Assembly: GCA_963675625.1 (NCBI GenBank)
Contig: OY776497.1
Coordinates: 1,798,001 to 1,862,000, forward strand
Source: F22 sp963675625
GTDB lineage: Bacteria > Bacteroidota > Bacteroidia > Bacteroidales > Bacteroidaceae
DNA: 64,000 nucleotides
Direction of reading: 5' to 3'
Numbering within the stretch: the first letter of the stretch is position 1; each line of letters starts with the position of its first letter. Shown in pieces: positions 52,866 through 61,276 of the stretch. The notes under the pieces were generated by a model that had not been told where the DNA came from, did no database searches, and was given only the letters and a program-made list of their open reading frames with translations. Position numbers and translations under genes: made by a program.

Positions 52866-52884
52866 TTAAGGTCCTTTTAAGTCT
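52866..52884 (-). promoter_or_regulatory. Candidate SusR site, distal, susC promoter
   Basis: Plus strand TTAAGGTCCTTTTAAGTCT, matching 56887-56906 except for one substitution and one extra T. It lies 67 bp from the proximal site and overlaps the stop codon of the susR-like gene. Confidence 0.6.
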
Positions 52885-54496
52885 TCTGTAGGATAATATC
52901 AGTTAGTCTCTGTTCAAAATCTTCTTTGGAGACTAAGCTTTTTGCCTTAATCTTTGCTCTATAGACATAAATTGTATTGATGTTTAAAGATAGGAAGGTC
53001 GAAATACGCTTCGAGTCTGTGATACCAAGTCTCATCAATGCACAAATACGCAATTCAGGGGTTAGATTACCCTCTGGAGTTAACGAGAAAGCATCTTTAG
53101 GAGCAAACAATTGATTGAACTGTTCTACAAAATCAGGGAACAACCTAAGAAATGTCTCATCAAAAGCATCGTGTACCTCTTCTCGGTTCTGTTTCAAATC
53201 AAATTCTTTACGCAAGAATCTAAGGTTTTGGTATTGTTTAGTCTTGACATAACGTTCCATTTTACGAATGATTTCTTCAACATGTTCTAGATATTCAATT
53301 TTACTATATAATGTTTGAATAATAAATGCGTTTTTTATTTCAGTCGTTTCAACCAACTGCTTGTTGATGTAACTGATTTTGTGTAGCTGATCACTGATTT
53401 GAGTGTTTTGTTGACGTAAGCATTTCCGTTTTTTGAAATTCATCCACAGAGATGCGAGTAAGGCCAAGCATAATACGAAACTAACAATAAGAAAAATAGC
53501 CAATGCCCTTCTGTCTCCCTCAATACTTTTGATATGATAAGCATCAATAAGAGGAAGTACTTGTTGTACTTCTAACTTTCGATGGCGAGAATTGTAAAAA
53601 TTAGCATCATCCAATGCTTTGTGTATATATACATTAGCTCGATTATATTTGCCGTCATGAAAGAGGGATATGGCCAAGTCTTTCATTGCTGTTGTTTCAG
53701 TAGTGGATGTTTGAAGATCTCTTATTGCTGAAGACGCATAATGATACTGTGCCGTATATACATCCCCTTTATCACGGTAGAAATGTCCTAATATAGAATG
53801 TATTCTGGCTTGTTCGTGTAGTGAACAAGCGGGATCTTTGAGTAGTCTATATAGCCTTTCTACTTCTGCTTTGTAATTCGTTTTTGTTGGAGTAATATCC
53901 AAACTAAAGCTCGTATTAGGCATGAGTCTCTGAGCTGAATCACTGTAGGCGTTTTGTTGTTTTATATAGGAATAAACGTATGGAGTATCTTTACTGTGAC
54001 TAGCCATGTCAGAAGCCATACGTTGTGACATTAAATAGTATTTTTTGAGTTGAATGGTGTCCAATACATTCGGATTTATACGAGCGTGTATATCATAAGC
54101 CTCTTTGAAAAGTCCTGTATTGACACAATATTGCATCAGATCTAATAGAGCCAAGTGTTGCAAATCAGTATTGAGTGATTGGGCCAACCCTGAACATTTT
54201 TGCGCATAATAGTACGCCGAGTCTGAACGAAAAAAGATATATTCATTATATAAATGAGTATATAGTTTGAATCGTTCTGAATCGCTGTCGATAAGTTGTA
54301 ATGAATCTTGCAATGCTGCAATACGTGAGTATTTGACATGCAAGTATTTAGGCGCATTCGCCAAAGTGTTGTCAAGTACATGCAATATGGAATCACGTGT
54401 TTCTCGAGATACGATACCGGGTGTTTTTTGTACATCTTGATGGCATGATTCAAGACATATGCTGACGAGACATATTAACAAATAAGTAGTACGCAT
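52877..54496 (-). CDS. SusR-like membrane regulator (TPR, transmembrane helix, DNA-binding C terminus)
   Basis: 539 residues. N-terminal signal-like segment with a Cys (LESC), a periplasmic TPR-type helical region (about residues 30-320), one transmembrane helix (LAIFLIVSFVLCLALLASLW, about 333-352), a coiled coil (QISDQLHKISYINKQLVETTE) and a C-terminal helix-turn-helix-like part (ELRICALMRLGITDSKRIST, LNINTIYVYRAKIKAKSL). This matches the SusR/DUF6377 family, where periplasmic maltooligosaccharide binding activates sus genes. It lies between susB and susC and has its own promoter. Confidence 0.87.
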   Translation of the reverse strand: MRTTYLLICLVSICLESCHQDVQKTPGIVSRETRDSILHVLDNTLANAPKYLHVKYSRIAALQDSLQLIDSDSERFKLYTHLYNEYIFFRSDSAYYYAQKCSGLAQSLNTDLQHLALLDLMQYCVNTGLFKEAYDIHARINPNVLDTIQLKKYYLMSQRMASDMASHSKDTPYVYSYIKQQNAYSDSAQRLMPNTSFSLDITPTKTNYKAEVERLYRLLKDPACSLHEQARIHSILGHFYRDKGDVYTAQYHYASSAIRDLQTSTTETTAMKDLAISLFHDGKYNRANVYIHKALDDANFYNSRHRKLEVQQVLPLIDAYHIKSIEGDRRALAIFLIVSFVLCLALLASLWMNFKKRKCLRQQNTQISDQLHKISYINKQLVETTEIKNAFIIQTLYSKIEYLEHVEEIIRKMERYVKTKQYQNLRFLRKEFDLKQNREEVHDAFDETFLRLFPDFVEQFNQLFAPKDAFSLTPEGNLTPELRICALMRLGITDSKRISTFLSLNINTIYVYRAKIKAKSLVSKEDFEQRLTDIILQKT

Positions 54497-54543
54497 GGAA
54501 TTAGTTAATGTAAATTAGTATTGTAGAATAATAGGTTATACCG

Positions 54544-54574
54544 CAAAGATAACGTTTCTACCCATAATGTCAAA
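54544..54574 (-). promoter_or_regulatory. Promoter of the susR-like gene
   Basis: Minus strand: -33 TTTG (54571-54574), 19-bp spacer, -7 TATCTTTG (54544-54551). No TTAAGGT element is seen here. Confidence 0.82.
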
Positions 54575-54575
54575 A

Positions 54576-54610
54576 AAGAGCATACCTTTTCAGATATGCT
54601 CTTGAAAAAA
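54576..54610 (-). terminator. Terminator after susB
   Basis: 9-bp stem AAGAGCATA/TATGCTCTT (54576-54584 with 54595-54603); U run on the minus strand. It abuts the susR promoter. Confidence 0.82.
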
Positions 54611-54636
54611 CAATGGTTTTAGATATGTATGATAAA

Positions 54637-56745
54637 CTATTGAATAGGTACTAAGGAAATAGCCCAGCCTCCTGCAGCCACGGCATGCAACTTTACAGTA
54701 GAGTGGTTGTTTACTTTTTTCTTTTCTATTGTATATGCTTGAGGATTCGTTTTATAATTGGCATCTTTGGCGTCACAATAAATTGTAGCTGTATATTGAA
54801 TGCCCTTAGGTAGAAAATCGAGTTTTATTTTAGAATCATGTGCTTTCTCACCTGCTGTCGAACCTATAAACCAACGATTTCCATTTCTTTCTTTACGAGC
54901 CACAGTTACATAGTCCATCGGTTCTGCTTCTAAGTAAACACTCTTCTCCCAATCAACTGCTACATCTTTGATAAATTGGAACGCATCCATAAATCGTGCA
55001 TAATTTTCAGGAAGATCAGCGGCCATTTGCAAAGGAGAAGACATGGTGACATATAAGGCCAACTGGTTGCCTATTGTACAGTTGGCATGTGAATGATTAT
55101 TCGGATTAAGTTTGGACAGATCCATTTCAAAGATACCAGGCGTATAATCCATAGGTCCACCGATAAGGCGTGTAAATGGTAAGATACTTGTATGAGATGG
55201 TTTGCTGCCACCAAAAGCTTGATACTCGGTGCCACGTGCCGACTCATTTCCAATCATATTAGGATAAGTACGGCATAGCCCAGTAGGGCGTACTGCTTCA
55301 TGAGCATTGACCATAATTTTGTGATCAACTGCTTTTTTGATACAATATAAGTAATGATTGACTACCCATTGACTATAGTGGTGTTCCCCCCGTGGAATGA
55401 TATTTCCTACATATCCACTTTTTACAGATTCATATCCATGATCATTCATAAACTGATATGCCGCCTCGAGATGGCGTTCATAATTTCTGATAGCCCCTGA
55501 TGTCTCATGATGCATAATCATCTTGATATGTTTTGATTTGGCATATCGTTCTATTTCGTTTACATCAAAATCAGGATAAGGGGTCAAGAAATCGAATACA
55601 TAATCCTTATTATGCCCAATCCAGTCTTCCCAGCCAATATTCCATCCTTCTACCAGTAGACCATCAAACCCATTCTCGCTGGCAAAGTCAATATATCGTT
55701 TTACATTTTCTGTTGTCGCTCCGTGTGTACCATTAGGAGTTACTTTAGAATAATCCGTTACCCCTAGTTGTACACTTGGCAAATCATTCGTATAAGACCA
55801 AGTACTTTTACCTGTAATCATCTCCCACCATACACCCATGTATTTTGTTGGATGTATCCAAGAAGTATCTTCAATGACACAAGGATCGTTTAAGTTGAGT
55901 GTTATACGCGAAGCCAAAATATCTCGTGCATCTTCACTTACAATGATTGTTCTCCAAGGAGTTTTACAAGGAGATTGCATGTACCCTTTTGCTCCCGAAG
56001 CATCAGGAGTTAAATGTGAGGTAAAGACCATGGTTGTATCATTTAGGTTTAAGTGCATCGCTGGATAGTTAACCAAAGCAGCTTCGTGTAAGTTGATGTA
56101 TAAGCCATCATCTGTTTTAAGCATCAATGCTGTTTGTACACCGGTATCTGAAAAGATCGTTTGTGACGCATTATCGCAGACTGCACTATGCAATAATCCA
56201 CGGATTTCACTCAAGCGTGATTTTGTATAATCATATTCTTGTGTGTCATAGTCACCTGGAATCCAATAAGCCATATGATCACCTGTCATGGCAAATTGGC
56301 TATCTTCTTCTTTGATGACAAAATAATTTAATCCTTTTTGCTGAGGAAATTCATATCTGAATCCAAGGCCGTCGTCAAATAAACGGAAAACAATGTTCAT
56401 ATAACGTGCTGTCCCTTTTTGGTGGAGTTTGACAATCAATTGATTATAATGATTGCGGATGCTTGACTCTTCTCCCCATACAGTTTGCCAAGTGTTATCG
56501 AAGGTGGATTCTTCACTATCAAGCAATTCAAAGCCAGTGCGCAATTCACTACCATCGACTAAATCAAATCCCAACATACTAGGTTTGATAACTGCCTTCT
56601 CACCAAGATCTAAACGATAACTCGGTTGCCCCTTATCTGTCAAAGAGAAAGTGCATTTCAGTGTACCATTAGGTGATTGGACTTGTTGGGCAAACGTTAT
56701 ATGCATGCACAACAACATACTAATTAACAAGGAAATTCTTTTCAT
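54637..56745 (-). CDS. susB: GH97 alpha-glucosidase (SusB-like)
   Basis: 702 residues with a signal peptide (cleavage after ITFAQ), periplasmic. N-terminal beta-supersandwich (residues 22-270), catalytic barrel (from about 290), C-terminal beta domain. The calcium and catalytic glutamates of B. thetaiotaomicron SusB (as I recall: 194, 439, 508, 526, 532) have counterparts at E170, E414 (HHETSG), E483 (NAHEAVRP), E501 and E507 (IGNESARGTE), with a constant shift of about 25, so an inverting alpha-glucosidase is likely. Calcium-dependent hydrolysis of alpha-glucosides imported by SusCD. Monocistronic: own promoter and terminator. Confidence 0.94.
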   Translation of the reverse strand: MKRISLLISMLLCMHITFAQQVQSPNGTLKCTFSLTDKGQPSYRLDLGEKAVIKPSMLGFDLVDGSELRTGFELLDSEESTFDNTWQTVWGEESSIRNHYNQLIVKLHQKGTARYMNIVFRLFDDGLGFRYEFPQQKGLNYFVIKEEDSQFAMTGDHMAYWIPGDYDTQEYDYTKSRLSEIRGLLHSAVCDNASQTIFSDTGVQTALMLKTDDGLYINLHEAALVNYPAMHLNLNDTTMVFTSHLTPDASGAKGYMQSPCKTPWRTIIVSEDARDILASRITLNLNDPCVIEDTSWIHPTKYMGVWWEMITGKSTWSYTNDLPSVQLGVTDYSKVTPNGTHGATTENVKRYIDFASENGFDGLLVEGWNIGWEDWIGHNKDYVFDFLTPYPDFDVNEIERYAKSKHIKMIMHHETSGAIRNYERHLEAAYQFMNDHGYESVKSGYVGNIIPRGEHHYSQWVVNHYLYCIKKAVDHKIMVNAHEAVRPTGLCRTYPNMIGNESARGTEYQAFGGSKPSHTSILPFTRLIGGPMDYTPGIFEMDLSKLNPNNHSHANCTIGNQLALYVTMSSPLQMAADLPENYARFMDAFQFIKDVAVDWEKSVYLEAEPMDYVTVARKERNGNRWFIGSTAGEKAHDSKIKLDFLPKGIQYTATIYCDAKDANYKTNPQAYTIEKKKVNNHSTVKLHAVAAGGWAISLVPIQ

Positions 56746-56774
56746 ACTATTTTTTGGTTAATACATTATGTAGA

Positions 56775-56805
56775 CAAAAGTAGTGTAACAAATGACATCA
56801 CCAAA
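56775..56805 (-). promoter_or_regulatory. Promoter of susB
   Basis: Minus strand: -33 TTTG (56802-56805), 19-bp spacer, -7 TACTTTTG (56775-56782). Confidence 0.85.
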
Positions 56806-56820
56806 GCGATGAAAGTATAT

Positions 56821-56840
56821 TTAAGGTCGTTTTACTGTGT
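56821..56840 (-). promoter_or_regulatory. Candidate SusR site, proximal, susB promoter
   Basis: Plus strand TTAAGGTCGTTTTACTGTGT, starting 15 bp above the -33 box, as in the susC promoter. Confidence 0.55.
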
Positions 56841-56886
56841 AATATACTGGTATACAGTATGTTAAATCGTTCGTTTTCTCTCCCGA

Positions 56887-56906
56887 TTAAGGTGCTTTTT
56901 AAGTCT
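56887..56906 (-). promoter_or_regulatory. Candidate SusR site, distal, susB promoter
   Basis: Plus strand TTAAGGTGCTTTTTAAGTCT, 66 bp from the proximal site; nearly identical to 52866-52884. It also lies about 85 bases upstream of the divergent serpin gene. Confidence 0.6.
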
Positions 56907-56991
56907 GGAACCTATTTTTTATACTTTTACATGCAGTATTTAAGTTTGAAAAGTATTACCTTTACGTATGGAAACCATAAAACTTAGACAC

Positions 56992-58257
56992 ATGAAACGA
57001 ACATCCATTTTATTGAAATCTCGGAACGTTTTGTTCAATGCTTCGTTATTGGCAATTCTGTTCTCTGCATCTATTACGTCAGCCTCGTGTGCAAGCAGTA
57101 ACAATGATCCTGTACATGAGTCATCTGAACGGAAAGATGTTGTGCTCACAAAAGATGAAGAAGCCCTTGTGACTTCCACCAATACGTTTGCTTTTCAAGC
57201 TTTAAGCATGCTTGGTGAAGAGAATGACGATGTGCTTTTCTCACCCCTTAGTTTAAGCATGTTGATGGGCATGCTACAAAACGGAGCGTCGGGAGAAACG
57301 CAAAGTCAGATTATCAATACACTCGGTTTTGCACACTGTACTTCCGACGAAGTGAATGCCTATTACCGTAAGATGCTTACTGCAGCAGCGACGTTGGATC
57401 CACAAGTCACATTGTCTATCGCTAACGCCTTGTATATTGAGAAGCATTTTTCGGTCTATCCTACTTTTATAGAGACTGCTCAGAAGATGTATGATTCTGA
57501 AATAGGTGTGCTAGACTTTGCACAAGATCCAGTGGGTATGATCAATAGTTGGTGTAATGACCATACAGAAGGAAAAATACCAGAAATCATTAAAGAGTTG
57601 GATCCTAGCATGGTGGTGGTATTGCTGAATGCCATCTATTTTAAGGGAGATTGGTCGCAGCAATTTGATCCAGAAGATACTGCCCAGAAAACATTTACGT
57701 CTAGTAGCGGAGCCACTCAGCAAGTAGATATGATGTATTTGAAAGCATTATTTGATTATTTTGAAAACGACCATTTTGCAGGGGTAGAGTTACCTTATGG
57801 CAATAAAGCTTTCTCAATGGTTGTGATGTTGCCTAAAAATAATCAGACTCCTCTAGAAGCTCTTGCGACATTGGACGAAAGCAGTTGGCATAACTTATAT
57901 GCTAAAAAATATAGGCATGACATACAACTGACTTTGCCTAAGTTTGAAACAAAAAGTGAGATGAACTTGATTCCAGCAATGAGCAAGCTTGGTATTGCGG
58001 ATGCATTTAATCCAGCAAAAGCTGATTTCTCTAATGTAAGTGAGCAAGGTACATTTTTGTCTTTATTGAAACAAAAGACCTATCTCAAACTAGATGAAGT
58101 TGGAACAGAGGCAGCGGCTGTAACTATCGGTGGTTTAGAAAAGACTTCCTTGCCTCCACCGCCCATTATCTTTACCGTAGACAGACCGTTTTTGTATATG
58201 ATTAAAGAAAACAGTACTGGATGCATCTATTTTATAGGCCTAAAAAATACTATCTAG
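56992..58257 (+). CDS. Serpin (serine/cysteine protease inhibitor), lipoprotein
   Basis: About 421 residues from ATG 56992; the earlier ATG at 56968 adds eight residues. Lipobox ITSASC, so membrane-anchored, probably at the surface or in the periplasm. Full-length serpin fold: FSPLSLSMLMGMLQNGASGET, VLLNAIYFKGDWSQQF, and the C-terminal FTVDRPFLYMI. The reactive-loop hinge VGTEAAAVTIGG keeps the small residues needed for loop insertion, so it should be inhibitory. The bait region GLEKTSLP puts Thr, Lys or a neighbour at P1. Divergent from susB; hairpin after the gene at 58283-58318. Confidence 0.93.
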   Translation: MKRTSILLKSRNVLFNASLLAILFSASITSASCASSNNDPVHESSERKDVVLTKDEEALVTSTNTFAFQALSMLGEENDDVLFSPLSLSMLMGMLQNGASGETQSQIINTLGFAHCTSDEVNAYYRKMLTAAATLDPQVTLSIANALYIEKHFSVYPTFIETAQKMYDSEIGVLDFAQDPVGMINSWCNDHTEGKIPEIIKELDPSMVVVLLNAIYFKGDWSQQFDPEDTAQKTFTSSSGATQQVDMMYLKALFDYFENDHFAGVELPYGNKAFSMVVMLPKNNQTPLEALATLDESSWHNLYAKKYRHDIQLTLPKFETKSEMNLIPAMSKLGIADAFNPAKADFSNVSEQGTFLSLLKQKTYLKLDEVGTEAAAVTIGGLEKTSLPPPPIIFTVDRPFLYMIKENSTGCIYFIGLKNTI

Positions 58258-58282
58258 TGAGATAGCCTGATTGATAAGTGAA

Positions 58283-58318
58283 GAAGGAGCCATTCCCCTA
58301 TTGGGAAGCGGCTCCTTC
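58283..58318 (+). terminator. Hairpin after the serpin gene
   Basis: 9-bp stem GAAGGAGCC/GGCTCCTTC (58283-58291 with 58310-58318); lacks a good T run. Confidence 0.6.
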
Positions 58319-58392
58319 AATGTATATACCTCTATTTTTATCAGGATTATTTATTCGGGAGACTATTCAATGTGTTTAGTCATGCCAAGCCC

Positions 58393-59862
58393 TCACGAGT
58401 GTTCGCTGACTTCTACAATCCCCTTTCTAGTCATGACCAAAACAAGATGTTTGTAGCTAACTTCTTCGTTATAAACTAGCCGCATTATGACGTGTATATA
58501 GTACCGTCTTTGTGCTTTGATAGATACCATGTGATTATTTTTGTCTAGAGTCTGTAGACGTACTTCTGGATTGTCCATTTTGTGAGTAAATCGATGCAGA
58601 TACAATCTGAATATATCGTGTATCCCAGCTTTTTGATAGGAATGCAACTGCTTAAATTTCTTATTGTCCAAACTTACATGTGTGCGATAAGCAATAATTT
58701 TCTCATTGTTGATCACATTTTCCATCTCTAGTAAACCAGTACGATTACGCATCGTTAGGATCTCCTTAGGAATATGTTTGTCTTTGACAAAGAGCATGCC
58801 TTCACGTATGACGCCTACACGCTTAGCACCAATGTGAATTTTAGCTTTAAAGTCATAGAAGTGTTGATGTATCTTGCCAGCGAAATAATAACGCATGAGC
58901 TCTTTGATGCGATCTTTAAGCATATAACTCACAATCAGAGCTAAAAATAAAGGAAGTGAAGCATTGCCATAACGCCAAGCTATAGCAAAGGCAATGATGG
59001 TAGCAAAAACCATCGCTATTCCTGCGGCTATGCTAAAAAAGACTTGACTAATGGCATAACCATCTTCTTTTTTCTGTAGTCGGATATAGAGGATCTTTTC
59101 TACATATTTCTTTAGTAGGCTATATCTAGCGACCAGCTCCTGATTCTTTTTCGGAGTGTCGGGTTGGGCGTAGGTGAATTGGTGAGATTCTGCATAAGTC
59201 TTCTCGTGTACTAGTATGCTCAGTAGGTTTTCATCGGATAAGGCGTGACTCGTTGCTATCTTGATGACACGAAAAGTGTATATCTCAATAACTTTACTCA
59301 GATATTCATCCACCAAGCGAAGTGGATTTTTTTCTCCCAATTCCTCAAATGCTGCAATATACTGCGATGTCTCAGCACTTGTGGTTAAGATTTCTCGCAC
59401 TCGATTGACCATTTCGGGAACATATGTGGCATAGTCGTGGATAATTCGTTCGATATGAGTGATTTGTGTCTTGTTGTCATCAAGTTGGGCTACTGCATCC
59501 CGCAAGGCACTTTTAGCTATAGCAACTAACATCTTACTATGATATTCGACCTTATCAAGATGAGCAGACGTAGGTTGATTGAGATACGCTTGAATATGAG
59601 TGCGTAACTTCTTATATGGATTGGCTTGTCTGTCTGTGAGTTGTTGGATAGTTGATACAGGAATCACAAGACGTATATTGGATTTGACATCCTTGTAAAA
59701 CTGAGTTGGCCCATAGTTAGCTGCATTGATGTCTAGACTGTTGGGGATAAAGTACCAACTTTGCAAAGAAAATTCATGCTTCTTCTGTGGACTATCTGGG
59801 CGGTAGCTCACTTTAAACTCTACAGAGTACTGGTCATGTATTTTGGTCGTAACGTCTATCAT
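58393..59862 (-). CDS. Unrecognised membrane protein, 489 residues
   Basis: No family recognised. No signal peptide; the N-terminal 270 residues are soluble and mostly helical (KSNIRLVIPVSTIQQLTDRQ, SKVIEIYTFRVIKIATSHAL). Two adjacent transmembrane helices follow (FFSIAAGIAMVFATIIAFAI, about 275-295, and LPLFLALIVSYML, about 302-315), then a basic cytoplasmic C-terminal domain (KDRIKELMRYYFAGKIHQHF, EKIIAYRTHVSLDNKKFK). Both ends should be cytoplasmic. Good own promoter (59891-59922), isolated from its neighbours, with the palindromic repeat upstream. Codon use looks like the surrounding genes. Confidence 0.8.
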   Translation of the reverse strand: MIDVTTKIHDQYSVEFKVSYRPDSPQKKHEFSLQSWYFIPNSLDINAANYGPTQFYKDVKSNIRLVIPVSTIQQLTDRQANPYKKLRTHIQAYLNQPTSAHLDKVEYHSKMLVAIAKSALRDAVAQLDDNKTQITHIERIIHDYATYVPEMVNRVREILTTSAETSQYIAAFEELGEKNPLRLVDEYLSKVIEIYTFRVIKIATSHALSDENLLSILVHEKTYAESHQFTYAQPDTPKKNQELVARYSLLKKYVEKILYIRLQKKEDGYAISQVFFSIAAGIAMVFATIIAFAIAWRYGNASLPLFLALIVSYMLKDRIKELMRYYFAGKIHQHFYDFKAKIHIGAKRVGVIREGMLFVKDKHIPKEILTMRNRTGLLEMENVINNEKIIAYRTHVSLDNKKFKQLHSYQKAGIHDIFRLYLHRFTHKMDNPEVRLQTLDKNNHMVSIKAQRRYYIHVIMRLVYNEEVSYKHLVLVMTRKGIVEVSEHS

Positions 59863-59890
59863 AGTGTAGTTTTAAGGCTGGGTGTATATA

Positions 59891-59922
59891 CAAAGATACA
59901 AATATTGCGGCATATGGCCAAA
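59891..59922 (-). promoter_or_regulatory. Promoter of the unrecognised membrane protein gene
   Basis: Minus strand: -33 TTTG (59919-59922), 20-bp spacer, -7 TATCTTTG (59891-59898), 29 bases above the start. Confidence 0.78.
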
Positions 59923-59987
59923 TAACTCACCTTACTTGCCAAAGTTGTGGTGACAAGGTTACTCTTTCCTTTGGAATAGGTAGTGAG

Positions 59988-60057
59988 CGTCGATTCAAAC
60001 GTTTGAATCGATGGGACCAAACATTTGAATCGATGGGACCAAACGTTTGAATCGACG
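59988..60057. repeat. 70-bp palindromic-unit repeat, same family as 3911-3978
   Basis: Begins CGTCGATTCAAACGTTTG and ends with its reverse complement. Between them the 22-bp unit (GGGACCAAAC + TTTGAATCGAT type) appears twice in direct orientation, one copy with ACATTT instead of ACGTTT. It lies intergenic between the unknown membrane gene promoter and the ketopantoate reductase-like gene. Confidence 0.9.
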
Positions 60058-60128
60058 ATTGCAAGCCTTTGCAAATAAAAGTCGCGCCTTAATAATGCAA
60101 TAATAGAGTGGTATTACGAAAGTAAGAC

Positions 60129-61046
60129 TTACTGGAATTTCTTTGCTACCATTTTATAGGTGGGAATATCTACTCCATTTGCTTCTGCAAGAGCTATCAG
60201 GTCGAAGAGTTGGCCTTGTATTTCAGTTTCATGTCCAGCTTTCATATCCTTCTGCATAGATGCCGTTGAATTGGGATCTAACGAATCCATGACTCGTAAG
60301 TTATAGGTTACCTGATCTTCTTTAAATGCGATACCAAGCTTCTTGCCCAAAGCATAGCTCTCTTCACTCAATCCGATAAAAGTTTGACGAATCTCAGGAT
60401 TTTCCTGAACGCTTTGCATCGTGCAATCATAATACATCCCGGTAACAGCCATAGCAGATATAAAAGACCACTTGACAAAAGTATCTCTATTGATGTCATC
60501 CGATATGTTTACTTTGATTCCACTATGTTCAAGCGCGGATCCGACCTCTTTCATTTGTAGTTCCAAAGCTGGGGTGGACTGTCTGCTGCCATAAACTATG
60601 CGAAAGACTTTGCCCATCTGTGTGATGTGTCCTGGGGCATTTTTATACCCGACAATGTATATACAACCATCAAGTACCTCAATATTATCTGGTAGTAAGC
60701 TGGCTATTTTAGGCCCTGTGCCATAGACATTGAGAATAGGGATGACTAGGGTATGAGCATGACTAGCTCTTGTAATCATATCTAAAATAGATGATATACT
60801 GTAGCCCTTAACACATACAAAAATGACATCTGCTTTATCTTGATAATCATCAGCTGATAGGGCAGGGATAGGTAGTATGTGTTCACCTTTGAGATCAGAA
60901 TGATAGTGTAATCCCTCTTGTTGTAAGGCCTTAAGATGGCTGTCGCGTGCAATGCAGGTTACATCTTCACCTGCTAAATATAGCATGGCAGCTATACTAC
61001 CGCCTACACCACCAGCACCTGCAATAACATATTTCAATTTTTCCAT
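60129..61046 (-). CDS. Ketopantoate reductase family protein
   Basis: 305 residues. Rossmann NADP site AGAGGVGGSIAAML at the N terminus; catalytic Lys in NRDTFVKWSFISAM (about residue 190); C-terminal helical domain with DPNSTASMQKDMKAGHETEI, where Ser, Lys-equivalent and Glu of PanE/ApbA bind substrate. Converts 2-dehydropantoate to pantoate in CoA synthesis, if orthologous. Not near other pantothenate genes, so a related 2-ketoacid reductase cannot be excluded. A -7 box TATCTTTG lies at 61087-61094. Confidence 0.88.
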   Translation of the reverse strand: MEKLKYVIAGAGGVGGSIAAMLYLAGEDVTCIARDSHLKALQQEGLHYHSDLKGEHILPIPALSADDYQDKADVIFVCVKGYSISSILDMITRASHAHTLVIPILNVYGTGPKIASLLPDNIEVLDGCIYIVGYKNAPGHITQMGKVFRIVYGSRQSTPALELQMKEVGSALEHSGIKVNISDDINRDTFVKWSFISAMAVTGMYYDCTMQSVQENPEIRQTFIGLSEESYALGKKLGIAFKEDQVTYNLRVMDSLDPNSTASMQKDMKAGHETEIQGQLFDLIALAEANGVDIPTYKMVAKKFQ

Positions 61047-61086
61047 AATGACTTGTTTAGTGATATGATGTTATGTATTCTACTGA

Positions 61087-61094
61087 CAAAGATA
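61087..61094 (-). promoter_or_regulatory. -7 box of the ketopantoate reductase gene
   Basis: TATCTTTG on the minus strand, 41 bases above the start; no -33 at the usual distance. Confidence 0.5.
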
Positions 61095-61218
61095 CGATAT
61101 TTATTGGGTCAATATGTGACTAAAAGTAACTTTTTGTGTGTTACTATATACATTCTGTAAATATTCTGATTTTTATAACTCTACCTGCAATCTTCTAAAT
61201 CTCTTCAGAATTGACTTG

Positions 61219-61226
61219 TACTTTCG
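61219..61226 (+). promoter_or_regulatory. -7 box of the PAP2 gene
   Basis: TACTTTCG, 51 bases before the start; -33 not clear. Confidence 0.45.
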
Positions 61227-61276
61227 TAGTCTACAGAATGAAAATAGTATGTTGAACGTATAAGAGGAGGTATAGT

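Noticed and set aside
59988..60057. Palindromic 22-bp units as a CRISPR remnant
   Set aside because: Units are directly adjacent without spacers and occur in both orientations.
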